This document shows, piece after piece, positions 48,734 to 59,599 of a stretch of 64,000 nucleotides of DNA. The DNA lies in contig CAJHZI010000269.1 in the NCBI GenBank assembly GCA_905160935.1, positions 286,001 through 350,000 on the forward strand. The letters are read 5' to 3'. The notes under the pieces are model-generated. The model saw only the letters and a program-made list of their open reading frames with translations. It ran no database searches and was not told where the DNA came from. Position 1 is the first letter of the stretch. Each line of letters begins with the position of its first letter. The translations under genes and the position numbers were made by a program. The DNA comes from Enchytraeus crypticus. Its lineage: Eukaryota > Annelida > Clitellata > Enchytraeida > Enchytraeidae.

Positions 48734-49846
48734 TCTATTCTCTTTACTAAATTAACCAAGGCAATTGACTATAGTTTATATCGAAAAACTGCAGAGACAA
48801 GATAAGATAACTTTATTCTCAATATCTCACAAATATTAAATTTTACTCTCGAGGAACTTCGAAGGAAATTTGGGAACAAGATTTGTAAAAATCTGTAATC
48901 AATAGCCTTAAAATAAGAATTTTTATAGGCCTAAGAAGCTCTTAAAATATCTCTAATAGTATAGTGGGGTAACAGTTTATTGATCATGTTCTGTGAACTG
49001 GGTACTTCTGGGCATTTGTTACGAAAATTCTGTTATATTTACATTCAATTTGATCCAATTTACTTGAATATAGTAATTTACTCAAATTACTATATTCAAG
49101 CTTATTGTATATAGTTAATAGTTTTTTATTTTAGGCCTTAATAAATAAAATAAAATAATTTAAATTCAGACACAAATAGGTCCATATAAATATAGAAATA
49201 TATAATTATCTGTATAATAGGCCTAATTAAGTTATTATTATATTATTAGTATATAATATTATAATTATTACACACTATACATGACATTGTAGTTTAATTG
49301 AATAATTGTATTGAATTAGTTGTTCTAATCTACATGTAGTTAGGCACGTATTCACTGTTAACATCAGTTACAACGCTAATACAGATTACGCCGATACATG
49401 TACGAGTCTAGGTACCAGTTACCTCTCTCATTAATGATCTAGGAGGGTAATTACATGAATAACAGGTCAGATGTACAGCCCAGCGGGTTGCAGCAACTTC
49501 ATAAGCATTTCGTCCTATCATTATCTGGTCAACAGCTGTAGCTGGTCGCTGTTGCAGCAGATAGAATTCACACAAAGACGTTTGGCACTAAAATCAGACG
49601 AGTGCTGTGGCAGCATCATGCAACTCTTGAAATGAAAATATTTATTTTTCCACCTAGGTTTTTTAAAAATTTTGTAATGTTGGCAAACTAATTCTCTCTG
49701 AAAAAACCTACTAAACCTAAATAAAAAATACAACTTTCTTGGGATTGGGGGGGCAGCTGGGGTGGCAGTCGCTTCATTTGGGGGGGCAGCTGCCCCCCCG
49801 TGCCCCCCCCCGTGCCCCCCCGTGCCCCCCCGTAGTTACGCCACTG
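48734..49846. other. hAT 5' non-coding region
   Basis: AT-rich, with a small hairpin at 49062-49098 (CTTGAATATAGTAATTT and its inverse). Ends in C-rich subterminal repeats (TGCCCCCCCG). Confidence 0.6.
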
Positions 49847-49867
49847 ACTGTAGCACTCTAATTATGT

Positions 49868-50200
49868 TATGTTATGTTATAAATTTCTATGCCATATTGA
49901 ATACAAACATAACAGCCACTGGGTCAGGAAGCACAATACTTGTTAAGACCCATTTCCTTCTTCCTCTCCATGGTCATTAGTAATCATTGCCATTGGATGG
50001 CGCATCAGTGCGGCCGGCGCAGATTTAAGAATAACCTTTCAACATCCCAAGATTTTTTGATTCTACGCTGTCAGCACTCGGTCTTCCAAGGTGGTCATCC
50101 AACCATGTAACCTAACCGAGACCGATGGAGCTTAACTTCTATTGTTGACGTGCAATTAAACCAAGTGCACTGAATCCTGCCGTAATATGCTAATAAACAA
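49868..50200 (-). repeat. 5S rRNA-derived SINE (SINE3 type), copy 1
   Basis: The reverse strand carries GCACTTGGTTTAATTGCACG, GAAGTTAAGCTCCATCGGTC, TCGGTTAGGTTACATGGTTG and GATGACCACCTTGGAAGACC. These follow the internal control region of 5S rRNA genes (AAGTTAAGC..., GGTTAGTACTTGGATGGGTG, ACCACCTGGGAA). An unrelated body and a (TTATG)n tail follow. Matches 58585-58865. Confidence 0.85.
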
Positions 50201-50249
50201 GGGAAAGATACAGATTTTTATGGATTTCCTGAGTAATATAATACTTCTT

Positions 50250-50870
50250 CTGTAATACGTACTATTTAAGTTATTAACCTTGCTGACTAATGATATTGAT
50301 ATAGTTTTTAAAAGTTAAGTTCTCATCAATTAGAATTCCTTGAAGTTAAGTGCCAGAACTTTAATAATTGAAGAATTTTTAAATATAATACACTATCATT
50401 TGACGTAATGTCAATAAGTTACATTATCAACATATTTAGGAAAAAATGATATATAAGCCGACTTAGAACAATTAACTGTTAAATCATTGCAGAGAAACTA
50501 AGGACTAACTAATTAGCGTGCCAAATTAGCTGCCTGGTACAGTTCTTTAAGGTTTTTCCCTTGTACAAGTAGATTGGAATTATCTGCAAGAAGCTTTAAT
50601 GAAGCATTGGTTCAAGCAATTTATATGTCATTCACGTAAATTAGAAATACACAATGGTCCTAGTTTAGAGCCCTGAGGCACGCCCTTTCTGATATTTCAG
50701 ACGGTATATCTCCTATTACAGTATATTGCTGACTGTCGGATAAATATTATTTTAGCCAATTAAAACCTTTGCCACAAATACCGTAATTCTGTAATTTAAA
50801 GAGCAAGATACTATAATCGAATGTATCTAAAGCTTTACTCAAATCTACGATGATGCCCATAGTTTAATTT
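50250..50870 (-). pseudogene. LINE (family E) reverse-transcriptase relic
   Basis: Minus-strand fragments in shifted frames: GIIVDLSKALDTFDYSILLF, KLQNYGICGKGFNWLK, YLSDSQQYTVIGDI and LKASCR/LLADNSNLLVQG (degraded ADD box), then LTVNCSKSAYISFF. Many stops and shifts; older than the other LINEs here. Confidence 0.7.
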
Positions 50871-50969
50871 TTGTCGGCATTTTTATTGTCATCAAATAGA
50901 ACACATTTTTAAAGATAAGTTGGATAAGATATCAACAATTTAAAGTTTAATGAAAAATTAAAACTTGTC

Positions 50970-51190
50970 ATGTATACTTCGAGCTCAGATCTTAATAGGA
51001 ATTTTTGTAAAGATGAAGGTTTATTAAACTTGAACGCACTTGTTGAACTACAGAATGAAGAATCTAACCGTAGCAACAGATTAGACCATGCGGATGTAGA
51101 ACCTATTAGTAATTTATCGATAGATGAAAGTTTATTAAACTTGAACGCACTTATTCTATTACTGAGCCTAACCGTAGCAATAGATCAGAC
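50970..51190 (+). CDS. short reading frame with an internal 111-bp repeat, unrecognised
   Basis: 79 codons from an ATG. GGTTTATTAAACTTGAACGC at about 51018 recurs at about 51129, so the peptide has two copies of LLNLNAL. No family recognised. It lies in the UBA3 intron next to a LINE relic and may be a LINE 5' fragment or chance. Confidence 0.2.
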
Positions 51191-51209
51191 CTTGAGCGGT
51201 AAAATCTAA

Positions 51210-51845
51210 TAATAATGAACATAACAATAATCTAAGAATATTGATTGATAAATTATAAGCTGAGACTTAAGTATAATGTATGCCAGCCTCTGTTTGATGA
51301 TTTTTAATATGATGATGTGAGTTCTCATTTACCTGTGCTCTTTGGCTCTTTGAGATTATATATTTCTAAGAGAAATGCATGTTGTAGTTTGAAAAATACC
51401 AAAATTCGACAGAGAGCTAGCTGATATCATTTTGGGGTATTGCCATAATAAGTTCCTGTTGTGTCAAAGTTGCGTTACTTTTAACAAGATTTCTTTGTTA
51501 AGTGGTCACCAAAATTAGAGTAATTGTTATTTTAGTTACAAATTTGCTGTTTTTACATAATTTTTAGGCTTATGAAATGCAACCAATTTAAAATTATAGC
51601 TGCCTTTTAAAGGGATTTGTACACATATTTTCTCTATGTAAGCCTACTACTTAAAAATGAAACAAAATTCTAAAACGGTCAGGTACAAACTGTACTAACA
51701 ATGTGACGCACCTAAAACTTAAAATTTAAAGTTTTAGGGCGTCACATTGTTGGTACAGTTTGCAAACGCTCTGGAATGTATGTGTGCATTTATGCAGTTA
51801 TAGAAAGAAGGAGTATTAACCAGCTCATAAATTAGCAACTCAAAG
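51210..51845. other. intronic interval with one hairpin
   Basis: 51687-51760 is an inverted repeat: AAACTGTACTAACAATGTGA and its near-perfect inverse around a short AT loop. Nothing coding. Confidence 0.6.
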
Positions 51846-52260
51846 GAAAAACAACGCTAAAGATTGTGAAGACATTGATTTGGTCGACATTTCTGTATGG
51901 ATGTGAAAGGTGGACATCACTGAAGGAAGATATCAGGAATCTAGAGGCACTGGAAATATATGGAGAATGATGGAGAAGATTAGTTGGACTGACCAAATTA
52001 TAAATGAAGATCTGCTTGAAAGAGTCGGTACAGATAAACAGTTAATAAATGCAATATGAAATAGAAAGAAAGCTGGATGGAACATGTTATAAGGGGAGGA
52101 TGGTTTGCTAAAGTATGTAATTATTTGAGGGAAGGAGTATCTGAAAACAAATTCTTACATAGAGATGAAAAGGAAGGCTGAGGAGAGAATTGGTGGGAAG
52201 AGTTTTATGCCATGGACCTGCCATTAGGCAGTGCACTAGAAGAAGAAGAAATTAACAATG
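51846..52260 (+). pseudogene. LINE (family F) C-terminal relic
   Basis: IVKTLIWSTFLYGCERWTSL, KEDIRNLEALEIYG and, in shifted frames, KLVGLTK/NEDLLERVG-like and REGG..., matching 36853-37260. Ends in an AAG/AAAG-rich tail. Heavily frameshifted. Confidence 0.78.
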
Positions 52261-52329
52261 GCTGCGTAATATATCGTTTAAAGTGTAAAATAAGGTCGCA
52301 TGTGTAATATAAATTGTTCATATCCTTTA

Positions 52330-52600
52330 ATTGTCAGTCATCATCTTCTTCCCTTGAATCCAATTTATCCTATGGTCCGGATGCGAATATGGTCTGGATT
52401 CATACTATAGTTCGGATACGAATAGACCTTCTTTTCCATTCATTTTAGAATGTTTTATAGCAATTTTATGAGTCTAGTCTTTAGTCGTTCACTAACTGTA
52501 CGCCCTTTCTGACTTTGGTTTGGACCTTAGAATTTTATGGCATGTTCTGACCGTTCTGACCACGGTTAGTTCATCCTTTAGCAACTCGGACACTACGCTA
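52330..52600 (-). repeat. (GAT)n-tail retroposon, copy 5
   Basis: TCATCATCTTCTTCCCTTGA, ATCCTATGGTCCGGATGCGA, CGTTCACTAACTGTACGCCC and TTTCTGACTTTGGTTTGGAC. A short internal duplication (ATGGTCTGGAT / ATAGTTCGGAT) is present. Confidence 0.75.
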
Positions 52601-53005
52601 ATTAATGAATTTAATTTAATAATTAATCAATTAAATTAAATTTTCAATATCATTTAATAAATATTTAGCAATGTTTCAGTGTGTCAGTTGTTGTAGCCAT
52701 TATATATAGTTTGTATGCATAAAGTATAATTTACAGTATTTTTACTGGTCTTGGTGCTATTTGTGAGTGTTCTGTATACTGTATATCATAAACGGCTAAA
52801 ATAAATGTCTAAATGTTTCGTCTTTCACTGAAACTGGTGCAAACTGAATGTGAACTCAATTTATCATATCTTTATCCCGAGATGATCCATGTTGCCATTT
52901 AGTGATTAATGTTTATCTCGAAAGTTGCTTATATCAAAAATCACAAATCAAATATCACAAATCACAAATTATTATTTACATTAAATAATATTTTGTCTGT
53001 TACAG

Positions 53006-53086
53006 TCTTTTCAGTTCATTCAGGATGATTGTAAAATACTTGTTATTGGAGCTGGAGGATTAGGATGTGAATTACTCAAGGATCTG
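53006..53086 (+). CDS. UBA3: UBA3 second recognised exon (nucleotide-binding motif)
   Basis: After TCTGTTACAG it encodes [10 protein letters not shown] then [17 protein letters not shown] (27 codons, phase 0 at both ends). GAGGLG is the ATP-binding glycine loop of the E1 adenylation domain; human UBA3 has the same block directly after FEPSTE. The donor is CTG|GTCAGG, weaker than usual. The 12,279-bp intron before it holds a Helitron-like element, LINE, hAT, 5S-SINE and other repeats. The following exon (expected to start ALSGF-like) was not found before 64000. Confidence 0.92.
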
Positions 53087-53458
53087 GTCAGGGTTTTTTC
53101 TATAGTGAACTTTTGATAATTATTTGTCAATCATTGATAGCTATAGAAAAGTTCATTATATATCCTAACTTATTATAAAATATCATTAACGATAATAGTA
53201 CTATGGAGTTAAGCATAAGGATTTGATGTCACTTTTATAACACTTACGTCAAGGTGGACCAAAGTTCCACAGGATCAACTACAATGGATGTTTTTTTTGA
53301 CTTATTGGATCATATTCACTAGTGTGATTGTGTGAGCCAGGAGTCGGGTTTTAGCCTTTTATGTACTAATTGATTCATATAACATAACATTACAGAGTCA
53401 GGAAGCAATTATATGGTTGTTTAAGACTCATCAGGCTCTTAACTAAAACCAATTAATA
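53087..53458 (+). other. start of the next UBA3 intron
   Basis: No recognised gene. 53375-53430 (CATAACATAACATTACAGAG then TCAGGAAGC) resembles the tail of the 5S-SINE in reverse. Confidence 0.45.
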
Positions 53459-53743
53459 TTAAATTTCATATAAATAGTTATAGGTCTAGTTGGTCACTTG
53501 CTCTTTTTGGTAAATGTAGGCCCTACTTGTATAATGTAGTTATCAGTTTTATATTGAACTATGTGTTATTACACATAGTTCAATATAAAACTGAGAACTG
53601 CATTATATTATACTATTAGAACACATTATACTATGTGTTATTACACATAGTTCAATATAAAACTGAGAACTACATTATACAAGTACATTTACCAAAAAGA
53701 GCAAGTGACCAACTAGGCCTATAACTATTTATATGAAATTTAA
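53459..53743. repeat. long near-perfect palindrome
   Basis: The left arm 53459-53578 (TAAATTTCATATAAATAGTT ... AACTATGTGTTATT) is the inverse of 53640-53743, apart from a 7-bp insertion GGCCCTA in the left arm and two or three mismatches. The inner part (ACACATAGTTCAATATAAAA) occurs twice on the right, at about 53571 and 53642. It could be a snap-back element or a MITE without readable target duplication. Confidence 0.9.
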
Positions 53744-54589
53744 AATATATATATATTTCTATTTAGGTCTAATTTCACCTATCTGTACATCATAAAATAT
53801 TTAATTAGTCCTACTTAGTAAAATAAAATCATACAGACTCATGTCAACATGTCAAATTTATACATAGCCTATATATAACATTGAACATGTGATTAGCATC
53901 TAATTTACATGTTCTTATGTTTAGCATATTTACTTTTAAAAGCATTCACTGATTCTGCTTCCACAACTTCGCTTGGCAAACTATTCCAAGCATTTATAAC
54001 TCTCTGACTAAAGAAAAATTTCCTTAAATCTAGTCTACTTCTAAATTTACTAAGTTTATAAATATGTCCCCTAGTGTTTCTGTTGCTTGATAAATTAAAC
54101 CAAATACTATGGTTAACTTTGCTGAAGCCTTTGAGTATCTTAAAAACTTCTATTAAATCTCCTCAAGTTCTTCTCTCACTTAAAGAGATTAATCCTACGA
54201 ATTTTAATCTATACTCATAGCTAAGGTTTTGACAGTCAAATACCAGCCTTGTTGCTCGGGCTTGTACCATTTCTAATTTATCGATATCTTTCTTAAGATA
54301 TGGGCATCAAGCCTGAATGCAGTATTCAAGTTTGGGCCGTACAATAGCCTTATATAGCCTTGCCACAATATCTTTATTTCTACGTGCAATTGTTCTTTTA
54401 ATCATTCTTAATACACAATTAGCACTATTTACAACTTTATTAAAATTTTCACTAAATTTAAAAGAGCTATCCACAAAGACTCCTAAATCCCTGCCCTCTC
54501 ACTGTTTGTGGATTTTAGTTTTATATTGTTCAATGTATACTCAATTTCTAAATTATTATTCCCTATATGATATGCATAACTCTACATTT

Positions 54590-55947
54590 CTAAGCATTGA
54601 ACTCCATTAGCCAATCCCTAGACCAGTTCTGTAATATTTTTATATCATACTTTAACATCTCAGCATCTTCAATGTTGTTTACTATCTTTGCTACTTTAGA
54701 ATCATCTGCAAATTTACTAAATTTGGATACAATATCTATGTCAATGTCATTGATGTAAACTAAAAATAATAGAAGTCCTAAAACAGAGCCCTGTGGCACA
54801 CCACTCTTCACTGCTGCCCATTCTGAGAACTCGTTCTCGACACACACCCTTTGTTTTCTATTGCTTAACCAATTACCTATCCACTTTAAAAGTTTGCCCG
54901 TTATTCCATGTGCTTCCAACTTACTAAGTAATCTTTTATGTGGAACTTTATCAAACGCTTTAGCAAAGTCTAGATATAAGATATCAATGCTATTTTTATT
55001 ATCTACTTCCTTTGTAATATATTCTAAAAAAAATCTAGCAAATTAGTTAAACAAGAACGCTCACTAATAAAACCATGCTGACTATTTCTAATTAAGTTAT
55101 ATTCTTCCAAGAAACTAATTATTTTATCCTTAATAATGCTTTAAAATGTCTTACCGATTATACTTGTTAAGCTTATAGGCCTATAATTTTCTGCTTTATC
55201 CCTATTCCCCTTTTTATGTATTGGTACAACATTGGCATTCTTAAAATCTTGAGGAACCATCTCTGTTTTCATTGAAGCTTTTAGTAGGTTTAATAGAGCT
55301 GGTGCAAATTCATCTCTTAGGTCCCAAAACCAGTTTTCCATGAATCTCATCTGGACCTTGACTTTTATTGACATTTAGCGAATTTAATTTATTTATAACA
55401 TCATCAATATCAAACTCAATATCATGTAAGGAGCAATCAAAGTTACCTTTGAAGATTCTATCCGGTACTGGCATATTAACTAAATCTTCTTCCACAAATA
55501 CAGACGAAAAATATTTATTAAAATAGTTTGCAGTATCTTTATTATCTTTTATAATGTTGTTCTATTCATCTCTTAAAGGACCAATCTTTTTAATAACCTT
55601 TTTGTTAGCATTAGCATTGGCAAAAAACTCTTTGCATCATTCTTTATATGACGAGCTAGCTGTTTTTCAAGTTCTAACTTGGCGTTTCTATTTTCTCAAC
55701 CGATTTATTAAGCTTCTTCTTATGTTCACAGTGCAATGATTCTTCATTATTAGTATTTTTATAGTTGTTTCAAGTATCTTTTTTGGCTTTTCTTTTTCTT
55801 TTTACCTTTTTAGTAACCCACTTGCAGTTATCTCAATTTTTGGCTTTCAATTTAATAAACTCATCTCGAATCATCCTAAGACCTGTGCTAATATTATTCC
55901 ATAAGCTTTCTACGTCATCGTTATTATCATTATGACTTAAAACCATA
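54590..55947 (-). pseudogene. LINE C linker and reverse transcriptase
   Basis: VNMPVPDRIFKGNFDCSLHD, LNSLNVNKSQGPDEIHG, QDFKNANVVPIHKKGNRDK, AENYRPISLTSIIGKTF, then across a gap ITGKLLKWIGNWLSNRKQRV, SGVPQGSVLGLLLFLVYIND and KFADDSKVAKIVNNIEDAEM (catalytic ADD). At least three frameshifts or stops. Thumb and C-terminal traces continue to about 53950. Confidence 0.88.
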
Positions 55948-56747
55948 TATCAGGTGGTGTTCTACCTCAGCAAGGCTAACCACACCCGAAACAGACGCTA
56001 AATTCTTAAATGTACTATTTCAATGGATTTAGCAGCTGACCTCGTAATTAAACTACACTAATCTAAAGACCTCGACCTTTACGGATTAACTGACAGACTA
56101 CAGTATTTAATATTTAATTATTTTAATTTAAACTACAACGCGAATGTAATACAGATCAAGAAAATAAAGAAAAATCCAAATAGATAACATCAACGAAAAG
56201 TTAAGTACGTTTAAATCGACTGTCCTTATGATGAATCCGAAAAATTCACATACACGTTTAACCCGTAATACTAAAACGACTTTACATGATATAAAATCAA
56301 CGAAAATACAATACCTAGCTCTATCTAATTAACGCGTCAAAACATAAATTCCGCTATGGAAATGCTAACTGATTATTTCCTCAATAACTGCGTCAGTTTA
56401 CTTTAATCGTACTTTGGGAACTCTCCTTTGCTCAACTGTTGATCAACTCTTGGATATCACCTAAGGATTATCCAACACTGTTCTATAACAGTCTAATTCT
56501 TTCGATCCTTCTAATCCTCTGTCCAAACTAACACGTGGAATCTCATCTACCACTCATGGCCTTCACCTTCCTCTTCTCTTCTCTAAACAAACTCTCTTAG
56601 CTCCGCCCACTCTAGTGACGTCATAAGCTTAACTAACCAACTCCTTAATAATAAAAATAAGTTAAAATAATACTATATAGCTTTCAATATATATAAATAA
56701 TACAAGTAATCTTACTATACAAAATATCAGGGCATAATTCCCTGACA
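55948..56747 (-). mobile_element. second solo LTR of the Ty3 family, perfect TSD
   Basis: 800 bp between CCATA (55943-55947) and CCATA (56748-56752). The right end is TTCCCTGACA. The left end TATCAGGTGGTG has one change from TGTCAGGTGGTG. It contains TGACGTCA at 56616-56623. It interrupts LINE C and so is younger than it. Confidence 0.95.
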
Positions 56748-57245
56748 CCATAAATAAATTTCTATGCTGTATATTTCTTTTAATTTCTTTATAATTTACA
56801 TTAAAATAATCAAATTTTTGAACTTTCCTACAGATCCAACTGCACTGAATTACAAAGTTAATGGTTAGATGATAACTTGTCTCTAAAGGATCACCTATAA
56901 GTACATCCTTAATTTTTTCTTCAGAGCACAAAACAAGATCAAGGAAATTTTTTCCACTAGTGGGCTTATTACAATACTGTTCTAAAAAAATTATTATTTA
57001 CACATTCTATAAATAAGTGAGATTCATCAATGTTTTCTCTATTTCCCCAGTCCAATTCAGGATAGTTAAAATCACCCATTACTACAACCTTCTTATCATA
57101 CAATTTATCAAACACACTGAACATAGCCTCATCCTTAGTTTTTGAACTATCTGGGGCTCTATAGGCCCTACATAACACCAATAATAAGATTAATGTTCTT
57201 ACACTTGATATTACACCAAACACTTTGTTTAAAGTTAGAAACACA
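56748..57245 (-). pseudogene. LINE C endonuclease part
   Basis: LLLVLCRAYRAPDSSKTKDE and KKVVVMGDFNYPELDWGNRE (catalytic GDFN) lie at 57200-57030. After a frameshift near 56960, the domain's later part includes LCSEEKIKDVLIGDPLETSY and HLTINFVI. It breaks at the LTR target site CCATA. Confidence 0.85.
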
Positions 57246-57399
57246 TAAACTTTTGCGTACTAATAGATTCATATGTACAGTATCCTTTAGTGGTGACTTA
57301 AAATTGTTTTAGTCATTAGTCTGTTCGTGATAATAATCTGAAGTTTATATTGGAATCAATCAATTTCAACATTTAAGTAGTCGTGATGGCAGCGATGGG

Positions 57400-57640
57400 A
57401 CGAGGCACGACATGTCTAGACTCAAGGCACTCTCGAGACAGTATTTTACTGTTTTGAGCTTGGTCTTGATCTTGAGGCTAACTGTCTTGGTATTGGTTTT
57501 AATCTTGAGGGTCACACTGTCTTAGTCTTGGTCTTTGTAGAGCGGATCATTGACTTGGTCTTGGTCTTGTTATAGAGTTACTGTGTTGATCTTGCAAGAT
57601 CAAGACCAAGACTGTTAACTTGTGAGTCAAATATTTTACT
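57400..57640. repeat. degenerate minisatellite of GTCTTGGTCTTG type, array 1
   Basis: Irregular repeats of CTTGGTCTTG with GAGGGTCAC spacers; begins TCTCGAGACAGTATTTTACT as does array 2 at 59320. Confidence 0.8.
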
Positions 57641-57859
57641 CCTATTTTAATTTGCAATTTAAGTAGATGATATAGATATCTTGCATAGCAACGGGTACGT
57701 ATTTCTATAATTAAGTTAGACTTGAACTCCTTTAAATACATATCGGAAATGGTTGTTTATTGACATATATCAAGGGTCTAACTTTGCAAGATATGAATTT
57801 ATAACAACTTATATATCCACTTTTAAGTGTATCCATGAACTTTCTTTTTTATCCGTTCT

Positions 57860-58560
57860 TGTCAGATGATTGACAAAAACCGATAAGAAAAAAGGAGACG
57901 CAAAGAAGAACATCGGTATAAATGATAAAACTGAGGAATTGACGACAGAGATGGTAGAATTAAAGGAAAGTGAGAAAGAATATGTAGGGAAATTGTATGA
58001 TAGGGCTGGGAAGCCAGTTAAGGAGGATTTTAAAATTAAAGAAGAAAATATAATAGGAAATGAAGAAGGAGGCCCAAATATAATGAAGAAGACAATTTAT
58101 TCATGCTATTAATAGCATGAACGGCAGCAGGGATAGATGATATCCCAGCAGAAATTTAAAAAATGTTGGTGAGAGAGATACTTAACAAATTAATTGAAAT
58201 ATGTATGGAACATGTCAATGCAGGCTTGTGGCCAGATGTCTTTACAACGTCGGCGATGATCCCAAATCCCAAAAAAGTCTAAACTGTGGAGTGTTTAGAT
58301 TGCAGAACAATCAGTTAAATTTTTCGCCCGATATCTGAGTTGATTTCACGTACTATAACGGAGAAGACGGAAGTCAGGATATTGAAAAGAACATTGGTAT
58401 AAGGGTAAAGATTGGCAATTCAAGACAGAGCTGGACGAAGTAAAAGAAAGATGGAGAGAATATGTAGAGGAATTGTATGATAAGGCTGGGAATCCAGTTC
58501 AAGAGAATTTAAAAATAAAAGAAGAAAATATAGTAGAAAACGATAAAAGGGCCCCGATAT
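57860..58560 (+). pseudogene. LINE (family F) reverse-transcriptase N-terminal relic, internally repeated
   Basis: ELTTEMVELKESEKEYVGKL, YDRAGKPVKEDFKIKEENII and GNEEGGPNIMKK, then in other frames AGIDDIPAEI and VGERDT. The RT-proximal linker recurs at 58395-58560 (KERWREYVEELYDKAGNPVQ), so the region holds two copies of the same LINE segment. All frames are broken. Confidence 0.75.
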
Positions 58561-58584
58561 AATGAAGGAGGAAATTTAGACGGC

Positions 58585-58865
58585 AGGATTAGCGCACTTG
58601 GTTTAGTTGCGCGTCAATTATCGAAGTTAAGATTCATCGACCTCGGTTAGTACTTTGTGGGTGACCACCTTGGAAGACCGATTGTTGTAAAACCTTAGAA
58701 AGGAAAAAATCCCAGGGTGATGGAAGGTTATTCTTAAATCCGCGCCGGCTGCAATTGATGCGTCATCAAAAGGCAACGATTACTAATACCATGGAGAGGA
58801 AGGCGGAAATGGGTCTTAAACAAGCATCTGTGCTTCTTGACCCAGTCTGCCGGTATGTTTATGTT
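58585..58865 (+). repeat. 5S rRNA-derived SINE (SINE3 type), copy 2
   Basis: GCGCACTTGGTTTAGTTGCG, GAAGTTAAGATTCATCGACC, TCGGTTAGTACTTTGTGGGT and GACCACCTTGGAAGACCG follow 5S rRNA boxes A and C. The body includes CGCGCCGGCTGCAATTGATG, and it ends GTATGTTTATGTTATG. It lies within the LINE F relic, between its linker and C-terminal parts. Confidence 0.88.
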
Positions 58866-58879
58866 ATGAGGTTTGTGGT

Positions 58880-59300
58880 AATAGGAAAGAACTTTTAGCA
58901 ACAAAAAGTCTAATGAAAGCCCTTAAGATAGTGAAAATCTTGGTATGGACCATGGAAACTAGAAGCGTTGGAAATGTGGATACGGAGAAGAATGGAAAAG
59001 ATTAGCTGCACTCAGAAAGGTACGAATGAAGATGTTCTGAAAAGATTTGGTACTGATAGACAGTTGATGAATGCATTAAGAAATAGGAAGAAGAGATGGA
59101 TAGGAGGTCATAGAAGTTAGATTGGGGAGAAACAGAGGCAGAGAGAAAGAGAGAGAGAGAGATGCAGAGTCAGACCGAGATTAGGAATGTTAGATGATTT
59201 ACTGATTCACTCAAATGTGGACATGAAGAGGAAAGCGAAGACAGAGAAGAGTGGAGTTGTGCATTAAGAGAGAGGGTAGATAATATTATTCTTTCAAACA
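58880..59300 (+). pseudogene. LINE (family F) C-terminal relic
   Basis: In shifted frames: ELLATKSLMKALKIVKILVW, LEMWIRRRMEKISCTQKGTN, EDVLKRFGTDRQLMNALRNR and KKRWIGG, matching 36853-37260. The LYGCETWT block has been deleted. Confidence 0.75.
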
Positions 59301-59319
59301 AGAGGCAAAACATGTTTTG

Positions 59320-59525
59320 CCTCAAGACAGTCTCGAGACAGTATTTTACTGTCTTGGTCTTGCTGGTCACATTCTTTGTCTTGGTCTTGCGGGTCACTGT
59401 TGGGTCTTGGTCTTGCAGATCACGTTCTTGTTCTTGGTCATGGTCTTGCGTATTATGTTCGTGACCTTGATCTTGCGGGTCACGGTCATGGTCTTGGTTT
59501 TGGCCTTGCAAAAACTGTTTTGATT
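59320..59525. repeat. GTCTTGGTCTTG minisatellite, array 2
   Basis: About nine irregular units with the spacer GCGGGTCAC; the minus-strand translation is QDQDHD-like by repeat alone. Confidence 0.85.
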
Positions 59526-59599
59526 CCAACACAGCCATGATGGTAATTTAAAGTTTGCGCTGTGTTTTGTATTGTTTTTAAAATCTTATAGTTCTCCTC

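Larger units (their letters stand above)
45824..49846. mobile_element. complete hAT transposon with perfect 8-bp TSD
   Basis: 4,023 bp. Ends CAGTGGCGAAGCCAGC and GTAGTTACGCCACTG (inverted repeat of about 9 bp). Flanks ACTGTAGC at 45816-45823 and 49847-49854. G-rich and C-rich tracts lie just inside each end, as in the MITEs of the window. It encodes one transposase on the minus strand (46179-48733), now mutated. It lies in the UBA3 intron. Confidence 0.95.
45764..49865 (+). repeat. LINE A 3' end, split by a hAT element
   Basis: 45764-45823 (TTGCTCGCCGGCTTGATTTT ... CATTGATGACTGTAGC) and 49855-49863 (ACTCTAATT) are the terminal LINE A sequence, as at 12330-12400. The hAT element sits between them. 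Confidence 0.88.
53745..57300 (-). mobile_element. LINE (family C), CR1/Jockey-like, split by a solo LTR
   Basis: Endonuclease at 57245-56750, then solo LTR 55948-56747, linker 55940-55500 and RT 55495-54590, with a degraded C-terminal part to about 53750. It lies in a UBA3 intron, opposite to the gene. Confidence 0.88.

Noticed and set aside
54317-54610. + strand 97-codon frame
   Set aside because: Antisense shadow of LINE C on the minus strand.
59170-59538. QDQDHDRD-type minus-strand frame
   Set aside because: Translation of the GTCTTGGTCTTG minisatellite.
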